Shown here in pieces: positions 34,960 through 42,898 of a DNA stretch of 64,000 nucleotides. The stretch is taken from the NCBI RefSeq assembly GCF_040543805.1, contig NZ_JBEUMS010000007.1, forward strand, positions 1 through 64,000, read 5' to 3'. Within the stretch, counting starts at the first letter, position 1. Each line of letters begins with the position of its first letter. This stretch comes from Arcicella rosea. GTDB lineage: Bacteria > Bacteroidota > Bacteroidia > Cytophagales > Spirosomataceae. The position numbers and the translations under genes were made by a program. The notes beneath the pieces were generated by a model that made no database searches, was not told the origin of the DNA, and worked only from the letters and a program-made list of their open reading frames with translations.

Positions 34960-37884
34960 TTAAAAACCAATGTCAATTACCAAGGGTTGAAAGATAAATC
35001 GTCCTTGATTTGTTAAGTAAATACCTCTACAGCCTGCCTCAAATTGTTGCGAGAAACGTAAAAGATGGAACTGTGCAGTAAAATCAAAACCGATTGAGGT
35101 AAAGTTTCCTTTATCTGAACCTTTGTAGATGACAGTTTTCCCATTTTGCGTTTCTGTCCAATTATAATTGGTTTCACCTTGTCCAAAATCTGCGAAAAAA
35201 TTAGCTTTTAATCTTTTTAGATAAACTAATCTACCAAAATTCCAATCGGGGTCAAACAGCGGTAAACGATATTCTACAGAACCAGTACTAAGGTTTTCAA
35301 AAGCACGATAACTATAACCTCTAGGAAAAAACGTTGGGCTACCAAAAATATATAATTTATTATTAGGAGAACCATTTGGGTTTTTGAAACCACTTTGGTT
35401 TTGTAAAGCAGCTCTCAAACGAATGCTATGATGTTTGAAGAATCCCGGTACATACATACTTCCCTGAATAGATGTCAATCCTCCATTCAAATCTCCGCCG
35501 AAAGGCATATTTCTTGCGTAAAAACTAATACTTTGTCCCCAGCGTGGTGCAACATCTCTCAAGGCTCTTTTTAATTGTCTTGAATATATGAAAGTATAAA
35601 TTATTGAGTTGACATTTCCATTGAAACTTTCAGAAAGATAACGGTCTTGTAAATCATAGCCTGATACTTGTGTAATAGCCGTATTTACACCAATTTCCAT
35701 AGATTGATAATACTTAGAACGAGTGAAATTAAATGGCAAACTTACTCCCAATACCATTTGTTGTTGATTCCATTTATCCGATCTTAAACTATCTCTAGGA
35801 CTACTTTTGTCTATATAAATATCAGTCTGGCGTTGTCCATTGGTATAATTCAAATTGATTTTCGGATACCAAGCTTCAAAACTTAAATCAGCGAAAAATT
35901 GTCCAGTTTTTTCGTTGGCATTGTATGAATAACCAGTACTGATGGCAGTAGTACTTAATAAATCTTGAGAAGAAAGACCAATATTAAGATTGTTACTGTT
36001 TGAACTAAAAACAGCTCCCCAATTATAAATATTAAAAATATTGGCTTTGCTGTAAGGTTTGGTTTCGTAAGCTTGATTGGGAATATTTTTAAGTAAATTT
36101 TCACCTGCTTCTTGTACCAACATCTGCCCAAAAAACTTAACAGGTTTATTTAGAGATTCATCAAAAGGCAAGAAGTTTGCAGGATTAAAAGGCATTTCAA
36201 CAATGCGATTACCGTTTTCAGTAAAATCGTTGAAGTAAAGCGTTTTTCCATCAGTTGAAACAACTGGATTAAAAGCACCAAATTTTCGATTGCTTACTTG
36301 AAAACGCTTTTGTGTTTTTGTATCAAATGCAAAAACATTATCAATTCCAGTTACACCAGAATTGAACAAAATGTAATTTTCTACTTTTACTGGATGAGCA
36401 ATGTTTTCTGCAATTGGTGAAAATAATTCTTTTTCAAAACTGTTTTCAGGATTAATCGTAACAATGCTTTTTTTGCCATCAAGCAATTTTACAACAAGAA
36501 TTTCATTGTTTTCTGTCCAACGTGGATGTAAGTAAAAGGCATTTTTAGGATTTTGAATTCTTGAAATTTCTTGTCCATTTTCAGCATCTAAAATCACTAA
36601 ACTACATTTGTTTTCAGGACTATTTTCTATGGCTACAATCTTACTCGCATCGTTTGATAAAGCTGGTGCCGTAAATTTTGTTTTGTGAGTAAGTGTTTTT
36701 GTTGTTTCTGTATTGAAATCATAGATTTTGATGACAGAAAAATCTTTTTGTCCCCAGCGTACATCAAAATTAAATTCAGACCAAACTACTTTTGGACCTG
36801 CAGTAGAAAGCATTCCTGCATTGTTGAAAATACCTAATTCAAGTAATTTCTCTTCATTATTTTCTTTGTCCAATAATACAAATTGTTGAATATCAGCCAA
36901 GCCTGATTTTAAGGCTAAAATTCTGCCATCTGGTATGATTTGTGGAAATTCGTATTGAGTAAAAAACTTATTTTTAGCAGTTTTCAAAGGAGAAACAGTC
37001 GTTTCTTGAATATTTTTTAGCTGTGTTTCCCAAGCTTGTTTGGCATCATCAAAAGCATTTTTGTAAAGTTGCTCTGTTTTTAAACCTGTTACTTTTTTAA
37101 TATTATTTGAAAAAGAAAAAGGATAAAAAGGCATTTTGTATGTTCCTTCCAAAATTTTATCCCAAGCATAGGCTCCGTATTTAGTTTTCATAAAAGACGT
37201 CATCAAATAACCATTTACATAATGATTAGGAATGAAATTTTTATATGAACCACTTACGGCTTTAGCATAACTGTAAGCTCCTTTTGTTAGCAATTGTGTA
37301 CGCAAAGCCATATCGAAAGTTGGAATTTTCCCTCTTCCCGAATGAGTTAATACTGATTCTGTTCCAACGGCATCACCTTCTGCAAACCAATTGGGAACAG
37401 CCAACGAGTTGACGATGCCCCAACCATTACTTCCAAAAAGAGTGTGCATTAATTTGGTACTTCCTGTTAATGCTTTGTCGTATTGAACGATGTGTCGAAA
37501 TTCGTGAACTGCCAATAAATCTAACCAATTGTTGGTGCCGAGTAAAGTATAGTCTTGCGGAGGAGTAATGTAAAATTCTGAACGACGAGGAAACAAAGTA
37601 ACAAAGCCATTTGAAACACTCGTTTGATTTTGGAGAACAATGGAAATCGGACGTGGGTTTTTCCCAAGCGTTTTACTGACAGGCTGGTAAACGGTTTCTA
37701 AAACGTTGGCGGTTCTTTCGCCTAATGACTGAATATTGCTAGGGAAAATTAAGCGAAAGTGAGGTGTTTTAATCTGCGACCATTTTAGTGAAGCAGGGTT
37801 TTGAGATAAATTGACAGCGTTTTCTTGAGCAAAAATTTGGCATCCACCAATCATGATGAATAAAAAAAATAATACTCTTCTCAT
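34960..37884 (-). CDS. Gluzincin-like metalloprotease fused to beta-propeller and outer-membrane barrel
   Basis: The 974-residue protein has a Sec signal (cleaved near residue 20, IFAQ). The N-terminal domain carries HEFRH at 127-131 and a downstream glutamate E169 in NWFAEGD, the two halves of a gluzincin zinc site (HExxH plus E). Residues of about 290-590 hold TolB-like propeller repeats (for example SNDASKIVAIENSPENKC and STDGKTLYFNDFTENGNRI). The C-terminal 350 residues alternate aromatic and polar residues and end QPLVIDIGF, like an Omp85/surface-antigen barrel. The protein probably anchors a peptidase to the outer membrane. The fusion pattern is known in Bacteroidota, but its substrate is not. 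Confidence 0.8.
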   Translation of the reverse strand: MRRVLFFLFIMIGGCQIFAQENAVNLSQNPASLKWSQIKTPHFRLIFPSNIQSLGERTANVLETVYQPVSKTLGKNPRPISIVLQNQTSVSNGFVTLFPRRSEFYITPPQDYTLLGTNNWLDLLAVHEFRHIVQYDKALTGSTKLMHTLFGSNGWGIVNSLAVPNWFAEGDAVGTESVLTHSGRGKIPTFDMALRTQLLTKGAYSYAKAVSGSYKNFIPNHYVNGYLMTSFMKTKYGAYAWDKILEGTYKMPFYPFSFSNNIKKVTGLKTEQLYKNAFDDAKQAWETQLKNIQETTVSPLKTAKNKFFTQYEFPQIIPDGRILALKSGLADIQQFVLLDKENNEEKLLELGIFNNAGMLSTAGPKVVWSEFNFDVRWGQKDFSVIKIYDFNTETTKTLTHKTKFTAPALSNDASKIVAIENSPENKCSLVILDAENGQEISRIQNPKNAFYLHPRWTENNEILVVKLLDGKKSIVTINPENSFEKELFSPIAENIAHPVKVENYILFNSGVTGIDNVFAFDTKTQKRFQVSNRKFGAFNPVVSTDGKTLYFNDFTENGNRIVEMPFNPANFLPFDESLNKPVKFFGQMLVQEAGENLLKNIPNQAYETKPYSKANIFNIYNWGAVFSSNSNNLNIGLSSQDLLSTTAISTGYSYNANEKTGQFFADLSFEAWYPKINLNYTNGQRQTDIYIDKSSPRDSLRSDKWNQQQMVLGVSLPFNFTRSKYYQSMEIGVNTAITQVSGYDLQDRYLSESFNGNVNSIIYTFIYSRQLKRALRDVAPRWGQSISFYARNMPFGGDLNGGLTSIQGSMYVPGFFKHHSIRLRAALQNQSGFKNPNGSPNNKLYIFGSPTFFPRGYSYRAFENLSTGSVEYRLPLFDPDWNFGRLVYLKRLKANFFADFGQGETNYNWTETQNGKTVIYKGSDKGNFTSIGFDFTAQFHLLRFSQQFEAGCRGIYLTNQGRFIFQPLVIDIGF

Positions 37885-37918
37885 AGATTTTACACAGTAA
37901 AAATTGGTTAGGAAATGG

Positions 37919-37947
37919 AAATAGTCGCTCCACGAGAACGACTATTT
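37919..37947. terminator. Hairpin between the 255-residue gene and the metalloprotease gene
   Basis: AAATAGTCG (37919-37927) pairs with CGACTATTT (37939-37947). The T-rich tail is on the plus strand, whereas both flanking genes are on the minus strand, so its role is uncertain. Confidence 0.35.
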
Positions 37948-37958
37948 TTAATTTTTTA

Positions 37959-38726
37959 CTATAAATATGCTTCAAATTTTTGATATAAATCTACAATATA
38001 AGCTCTGTTCCCATTTGGATTTTTCAGGCTTTTTGTGAATTCATACCAGAAACCATCACCAATTGAAATAAATTTTCCAACCGTTTTTGGTTCAGCTTTT
38101 TGTGCTTTATCAGTGATAAAATCACCAATGAAAATGTGCTGTAATAAATCGCTGGCTTCTTCCCAAGAAAGATTTTTGCTTTCTTCAATACCATTCGTAG
38201 TGGTTGACGCTAGTACTTTTCTGTCGGTATAATGTAAATTCAATTCAAAGGTTGAAGTACTTTTATCTTTTTCAATCTTTTTGAAAACCAATTGAAAAGG
38301 AGCTTCTTTTCCATAAGTTTCATAAACAGCTTGCGTAAGTTCTTGAAGTAAATATTCCCAAGCTTCTTGGTTGCTTGGATTTCCCTTTATTTTTTGATTG
38401 ATTGAAATTTCCAGAAAATTTTGTTCTTCTTCCAAGGCTTTGGTATTGAATTTTTCAGAAGTTTTGCCAATCAGATTCAGGATGGGTGCTTCCCAAGCTT
38501 TTGATAATTCGCCTGCCCAAGCTAAGTCTTCATTGCCAGTAAAACCTTCTTCCAAGATTTCTTCGTCGGTCAATTCATCTCTGTATGTATAGGCAATCTC
38601 AAATTTTGTATCAATAAAGTTTTCTTTAAAATCTAAAGTGAGGAGAATTTGGTGTGAAAAAGGAGGAGGCAAAATGTCTGCCGTCTCGAATTTGATTTCT
38701 AATTGTGATAATTTTTCTACTTTCAT
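37959..38726 (-). CDS. Conserved hypothetical cytoplasmic protein, 255 residues
   Basis: No signal peptide or membrane segment is seen. The protein is acidic, with many Glu/Lys/Asp residues and motifs such as YRDELTDEEILEEGFTGNED and WEYLLQELTQAVYETYGKEAP. Two parts look related: both have a beta-rich opening (FKENFIDTKFEIAYTYRDE against TSTFELNLHYTDRK), which hints at an internal duplication of about 120 residues. It lies between menE (33 nt upstream on the same strand) and the metalloprotease gene (74 nt downstream), so co-transcription with menE is likely. I do not recognise the family and assign no function. Confidence 0.65.
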   Translation of the reverse strand: MKVEKLSQLEIKFETADILPPPFSHQILLTLDFKENFIDTKFEIAYTYRDELTDEEILEEGFTGNEDLAWAGELSKAWEAPILNLIGKTSEKFNTKALEEEQNFLEISINQKIKGNPSNQEAWEYLLQELTQAVYETYGKEAPFQLVFKKIEKDKSTSTFELNLHYTDRKVLASTTTNGIEESKNLSWEEASDLLQHIFIGDFITDKAQKAEPKTVGKFISIGDGFWYEFTKSLKNPNGNRAYIVDLYQKFEAYL

Positions 38727-38758
38727 GCTTTCTATTTTCCTTAGTCATGTTGACTTCG

Positions 38759-39823
38759 CTATTTTTTTGACAAATTTAATCTTTTTATTGTGGCTTTTTT
38801 ATCAATTTTTCCTGTTGGAGTTTCCGAAAAAGCAGAAATAGTAAAAATATTTTTAGGAATTTGATACGTATCCGACACGCTTTTTATGTCTTCAATTAAT
38901 TTACGTTTTATTTCATCGTCCAGATTTTCAGATTCAAGTACCAAAATCAATTTTTGTCCAAGGCGTTCATCAGCCATGCCATAAGCAAAAAAACGATTGA
39001 TATGAAGTGATTCCAGCAAGCTTTCAACGGTATTTTCTACTTTCTCTAACTGAATTTTTACGCCACCACTATTGATAATATTATCAAAACGTCCTAATAA
39101 TTTAAACTCATCTTCAGCAATTATTTCAACCAAATCGTTGGTTTGTACTAATTCAAAATTGCTGGCTGCTGCCAAAATATTCAAACAATTGCGTTCGTCA
39201 ATGCCAATTTTCACGCCTGTTAAAACTTTGAAATTTTGAGAAGTATCCTCTCCGTTAATCCTACGAATGGCAATGTGCGAAACCGTTTCTGTCATGCCAT
39301 AAGTACTATAAACTGGAACTGATAATCTTTGAATTTGTTCAACCAGTTGCTGACTAACTGCCGCTCCACCAACGATAATGGCTTTCATTTGATTTAAAGT
39401 ATTCAAAAAATGCGTGTTATTACTCTCTAAAATACTTTGTAATTGTAAAGGAACAAAGGCGGCAAAATCAATCTTTTGATTTTCAATATTTAATAATGGA
39501 TTACTTGAAGGAGGAATAATTAGCAGTTTCAGATTCAAAACCATACCTCTTACCAACATCATAATGCCAGCGATATACTCTACATTCAAGCAAACTAAGG
39601 CTAAATTTTGTTCTTTCAAACCAAAAGTTTTGCCTGTTAATAAAGCACTCGCTTCCATTTGCTTTCTGCTCAATGAAATGGGTTTAGGTTCACCCGTTGA
39701 GCCTGAAGTTTTTAGAATAAAGCTTTCTTGTCCATCTAGCCAAATTTTACAGAAGGCTATTACTTTTTCTTCATATTCCGAATTGGGCTTCGGTAAATTT
39801 TCATAATCGTCAATCAACATCAT
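38759..39823 (-). CDS. menE: O-succinylbenzoate-CoA ligase (short MenE-type AMP-binding enzyme)
   Basis: This 354-residue adenylate-forming enzyme has the P-loop-like motif LKTSGSTGEPKPISLSRKQM (about 37-56), YSTYGMTETVSHIA (A5 motif) and the hinge/A8 region LLGRFDNIINSGGVKI. A C-terminal lysine in TPTGKIDKKAT completes the fold. It is shorter than the 450-550 residues of most ligases, as is usual for MenE of Bacteroidota, which have a truncated N-terminal subdomain. It activates o-succinylbenzoate with ATP and CoA in menaquinone synthesis. The next enzyme, MenB, is encoded 1.5 kb away on the other strand, which supports the call. Confidence 0.88.
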   Translation of the reverse strand: MMLIDDYENLPKPNSEYEEKVIAFCKIWLDGQESFILKTSGSTGEPKPISLSRKQMEASALLTGKTFGLKEQNLALVCLNVEYIAGIMMLVRGMVLNLKLLIIPPSSNPLLNIENQKIDFAAFVPLQLQSILESNNTHFLNTLNQMKAIIVGGAAVSQQLVEQIQRLSVPVYSTYGMTETVSHIAIRRINGEDTSQNFKVLTGVKIGIDERNCLNILAAASNFELVQTNDLVEIIAEDEFKLLGRFDNIINSGGVKIQLEKVENTVESLLESLHINRFFAYGMADERLGQKLILVLESENLDDEIKRKLIEDIKSVSDTYQIPKNIFTISAFSETPTGKIDKKATIKRLNLSKK

Positions 39824-39831
39824 TTCTCAAA

Positions 39832-39879
39832 TAAAAAACACTCCTAAAAATACCAAAGTTAGCATTTTTGAGGAGTGTT
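39832..39879 (-). terminator. Terminator of the Rieske protein gene
   Basis: On the minus strand, AACACTCCT (complement of 39871-39879) pairs with AGGAGTGTT (complement of 39837-39845). Inner A/T pairs extend the stem, and a T-run follows (complement of 39832-39836). Confidence 0.7.
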
Positions 39880-39900
39880 CTTAATAAAAGCTTAGTTTTT

Positions 39901-40404
39901 CTAAGATACTCTTAGCGTGTTCTTAGCACTATCAAAAGAAGTAGAGAATTGTGTGAGTGGACTAGCTGCTGGGCCATTAAGTACTTTGCCTGTCAAATCA
40001 AAATTTGAACCATGATTTGAACAATTAAAACGGTTGTTATCTGCTTGAAAATCAACAGTTGTACCTTCGTGTGTACATCTTTTAGCAACTGCGATATAAT
40101 TTCCAGCTTTAGTTCTAGCAACAATTACATCGCCAGTTACGATTGCCTTGCCATCAGTTTTTAAATCAGCAAAACTTGAACTTGTTAAATCTAAGGTGAA
40201 ATCAATTGTACCTTTTGAGATTGTATTATTGCCTGTTAAACCAGTTGTTGTTCCACCTGTTCCACCTGTTCCACCAGTATTACCATTGTTGTTATTGTTT
40301 GAAGGCGTTGGGTCTGATGAATTTGTACAACCTGACATACAGTTTTGTAAAATTATCGCTCCAACACTCACTCCAACGAGCGATAAGAATTCCTTGCGTT
40401 CCAT
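39901..40404 (-). CDS. Rieske [2Fe-2S] domain protein, probable exported lipoprotein
   Basis: This 167-residue protein begins MERKEFLSLVG, resembling a Tat-like signal with an RK pair. The signal ends in MSGC (C26), a plausible lipobox; C22 is an alternative. A low-complexity Asn/Gly/Thr linker (about 29-60) precedes the Rieske domain. The cluster ligands are C110 and H112 in CTH and C128 and H131 in CSNH. The domain should carry a high-potential [2Fe-2S] cluster at the cell envelope, in electron transfer. No cytochrome b or oxidase gene is linked. Twin-arginine export would fit a folded Fe-S protein, but the signal has RK rather than RR. Confidence 0.88.
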   Translation of the reverse strand: MERKEFLSLVGVSVGAIILQNCMSGCTNSSDPTPSNNNNNGNTGGTGGTGGTTTGLTGNNTISKGTIDFTLDLTSSSFADLKTDGKAIVTGDVIVARTKAGNYIAVAKRCTHEGTTVDFQADNNRFNCSNHGSNFDLTGKVLNGPAASPLTQFSTSFDSAKNTLRVS

Positions 40405-40799
40405 AGGATTTTGAATTTAGATTAAATGAGAAGATTTACTTTTTTACCCATACGCCAAAAACTTTGGCAGGGTTGCGTTTGTTATGATTATTAAATGATT
40501 GAAAAATATAATTAAAAGGTTTTCGGTATAAAATAATAGCCTGAATAAGCTTTTATTTGTAGGAAAAATGTCTTTTTAAGAATCTATTTGATAATGTTTT
40601 TAAAGGAATAATCTTTTGATTTTTTATTTTGTAGATTTATTATCTTCATTTTACTTGAAAAGTAATTATATTATCTTTATTTGTTAATTTTGGTAGATAC
40701 TTGTGAGTGTTACATTTAGGATATTTACGTTTTTAAGCTAAAGACAAACGCTAATAAAAGTTCAAATCATTTCATCATTCAATTAATTAAAAGCTCGTT
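40405..40799. promoter_or_regulatory. 395-nt intergenic region with a plus-strand -7 box
   Basis: This divergent gap between the Rieske gene and the DUF2452 gene is AT-rich. TAATTTTG at 40685-40692 matches TAnnTTTG and would serve the plus-strand gene at 40800 with a leader of about 100 nt. No convincing ORF or RNA fold was seen in the remainder. Confidence 0.35.
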
Positions 40800-41252
40800 A
40801 TGGCAGCATCTGAAGATAAATTTTTAAACCCTATCAATAAAGATAAAGTAGCCGAAAATCCTGGTTTACTTCCTTACGCTCACACGGCAGGTAGCGCCGT
40901 TATTAAACCCGAAGATTTAGGGAAATCAAAAGGTCGTTCAGTGTTAGCAATGCGTCAACAAACTGATAGACAAATGAATCAGTTGTACGAACAAATGGAA
41001 ACCTTGGCTCGTCAGGCAAAATTATTAGCCCAACGCAAAGAGATTTCAGAAAGAATTTATGACGCTGCCATTGGTTTTGAACCCATTATTAATGAAACCT
41101 ACTACATGTACGAGAAAGAAGATGGTACGGATTTACTTTCACTAATTGCACCAAATGAATGGGGGCGTTCGTTTAAATACAGTCGATATTTAGCGAAGTG
41201 TTTATTATTGGCAGACCATACTTGGGATGTACACTATAATGAAGAAGCTTGA
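40800..41252 (+). CDS. DUF2452 family protein
   Basis: The 150-residue soluble protein has the conserved NPGLLPYAHTAGSAVIKPED segment near residue 20-40. A helical middle follows (MRQQTDRQMNQLYEQMETLA), and the end is aromatic-rich (FEPIINETYYMYEKEDG, LLSLIAPNEWGRSFKY). This pattern is that of DUF2452, a family of unknown function found in Bacteroidota and some other bacteria. It starts 86 nt before menB on the same strand, so the two genes are probably co-transcribed. A role linked to menaquinone synthesis is possible but unproven. Confidence 0.82.
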   Translation: MAASEDKFLNPINKDKVAENPGLLPYAHTAGSAVIKPEDLGKSKGRSVLAMRQQTDRQMNQLYEQMETLARQAKLLAQRKEISERIYDAAIGFEPIINETYYMYEKEDGTDLLSLIAPNEWGRSFKYSRYLAKCLLLADHTWDVHYNEEA

Positions 41253-41337
41253 AAAGAATAATTGGAGCTTTGTAAATGAGTGATTAATTTTGAAGTCATT
41301 TACTTTAAAAAGCATAAACATTATAATATACAATAAT

Positions 41338-42150
41338 ATGAAGTGGGAAACCCTTAAAGAATACAAAGAGATTTTATTTACTTTTCATGAAGGAATTGCC
41401 AAAATCTCAATCAACCGTCCTCAAGTGCATAATGCTTTTACACCATTGACGGTGAAAGAGATGATTGATGCAATGAATATTTGCCGTGACACAGAAGAAA
41501 TTGGCGTAATCATTTTGACAGGTGAAGGCGGAAAAGCATTTTGTTCGGGTGGTGACCAATCAGTTCGTGGACATGGAGGTTATGTTGGTGAAGATACAGT
41601 GCCAAGATTAAACGTGTTAGATTTACAAAGACAAATTCGTTCGATTCCTAAACCTGTTGTGGCGATGGTAGCTGGCTGGGCAATTGGCGGAGGTCACGTT
41701 TTACACGTTGTTTGTGATTTATCAATTGCGGCTGAAAATGCACGTTTCGGACAAACGGGTCCAAATGTTGGTTCTTTTGATGGCGGTTTTGGTGCATCAT
41801 ACTTGGCTAGAGTAGTTGGTCAGAAAAAAGCTCGTGAAATCTGGTTTTTATGCGATCAATACAATGCAGAAGAAGCACTTGATATGGGCTTGGTCAACAA
41901 AGTAGTGCCTTTGGATAAATTAGAAGAAACAACCGTAGCTTGGTGTAAAAAGATTTTAGAGAAAAGCCCATTGGCTTTAAGAATGCTGAAATCATCATTC
42001 AATGCTGAATTAGACGGACAAGCAGGTATTCAGGAATTGGCAGGTAATGCAACTTTATTATATTACTTGTCTGAAGAAGCAAAAGAAGGCAAGAATGCTT
42101 TCTTAGAAAAACGCAAACCAGATTTTAGCAAATTCCCTAAATTTCCTTGA
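41338..42150 (+). CDS. menB: 1,4-dihydroxy-2-naphthoyl-CoA synthase
   Basis: The ATG at 41338 (MKWETLKEYKEILFTFHEG) gives 270 residues, the normal MenB length; an upstream in-frame start at 41290 adds unmatched residues. The crotonase fold is clear. FCSGGDQSVRGHGGYVGED is the MenB-specific active-site loop, VAGWAIGGGHVLHVVCDLSI forms the oxyanion hole region, and TGPNVGSFDGGFGASYLAR is the bicarbonate or Asp-dependent catalytic segment. The enzyme cyclises o-succinylbenzoyl-CoA to dihydroxynaphthoyl-CoA in menaquinone synthesis. A terminator follows at 42159-42188. Confidence 0.97.
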   Translation: MKWETLKEYKEILFTFHEGIAKISINRPQVHNAFTPLTVKEMIDAMNICRDTEEIGVIILTGEGGKAFCSGGDQSVRGHGGYVGEDTVPRLNVLDLQRQIRSIPKPVVAMVAGWAIGGGHVLHVVCDLSIAAENARFGQTGPNVGSFDGGFGASYLARVVGQKKAREIWFLCDQYNAEEALDMGLVNKVVPLDKLEETTVAWCKKILEKSPLALRMLKSSFNAELDGQAGIQELAGNATLLYYLSEEAKEGKNAFLEKRKPDFSKFPKFP

Positions 42151-42158
42151 TATTAACT

Positions 42159-42188
42159 TCCGAAAGTTTAAACGCTTTCGGATTTTTT
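42159..42188 (+). terminator. Terminator of menB
   Basis: TCCGAAAG (42159-42166) pairs with CTTTCGGA (42175-42182) and is followed by six T residues (42183-42188). Confidence 0.88.
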
Positions 42189-42241
42189 ATTTAAAAGTTT
42201 AACTTGTAAATTTTTAGATTTGTCAGGCGTCAGCATTTTCT

Positions 42242-42345
42242 GAAATTCCGCTGTTTGAGCGGAGCGAGGCGGTTCGCCGCTGCGATTCGGAATTTCTTGA
42301 TTTTCTTTTGTTACTTTTCTTGTATCAAGACAAGAAAAGTAAGGT
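42242..42345. repeat. Dispersed palindromic repeat, copy A
   Basis: GAAATTCCG (42242-42250) and CGGAATTTC (42288-42296) form one inverted pair. TTACTTTTCTTGT (42311-42323) and ACAAGAAAAGTAA (42330-42342) form a second, with loop ATCAAG. Read on the opposite strand, nearly the same sequence recurs at 63871-63962. Copy A carries an extra GC-rich stretch (about 42258-42285). It lies between menB and the EVE gene and holds no ORF. Confidence 0.85.
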
Positions 42346-42463
42346 CTTGCGAAAGAAAATATTGTTTTTCGGGGTACGAATAAAATATAATTTATTAAAA
42401 TGAAATTACTTTAAAAAAAAGTAATTTCATTCAGGATTTAAAACAAATAAATACATTATTATT

Positions 42464-42871
42464 ATGAATTATTGGCTCGTAAAATCAGAACCTTTCAAAT
42501 ATTCTTGGGATGATTTCGTTAATCAAGGCACAGGCATGTGGGATGGTGTGCGAAATTTTCAGGCACGAAATAATTTAAAGGCCATGAAAGTGGATGATTT
42601 GGTTTTGTTCTATCATTCAAATGAAGGAATGGAAGTAGTAGGAATTGCCAAAATTGTAAAAGAGGCTTATCAAGACCCAACTACTGAGGATAAAAATTGG
42701 GTAGTTGTGGATCTTGTTCCTGTTGAAAAGCTTCCTAAAACGGTTACTTTAAAGCAAATGAAAGCCGATGAACGATTGAAGGATTTATCTTTAATCAAAC
42801 AATCTCGCCTTTCGGTTGCACATATCAAACCTGAAGAATTTGATATCATCATTGGTCTTGCTCATGAATAA
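42464..42871 (+). CDS. EVE domain protein
   Basis: The 135-residue protein matches a stand-alone EVE domain. Typical blocks are MNYWLVKSEPFKYSWDDF, WDGVRNFQARNNLKAMKVDD, LVLFYHSNEGMEVVGIAKIV and the end DLSLIKQSRLSVAHIKPEEF. EVE is a PUA-like fold, related to YTH, which binds modified bases in DNA or RNA through an aromatic pocket. Stand-alone bacterial members are proposed to read modified nucleic acid in housekeeping or defence contexts. No restriction or modification gene is adjacent, so the role is open. The gene is followed 27 nt later by the exported 532-residue protein. Confidence 0.92.
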   Translation: MNYWLVKSEPFKYSWDDFVNQGTGMWDGVRNFQARNNLKAMKVDDLVLFYHSNEGMEVVGIAKIVKEAYQDPTTEDKNWVVVDLVPVEKLPKTVTLKQMKADERLKDLSLIKQSRLSVAHIKPEEFDIIIGLAHE

Positions 42872-42898
42872 ACAAGCTCAAACATTTAATTTTAAAAT

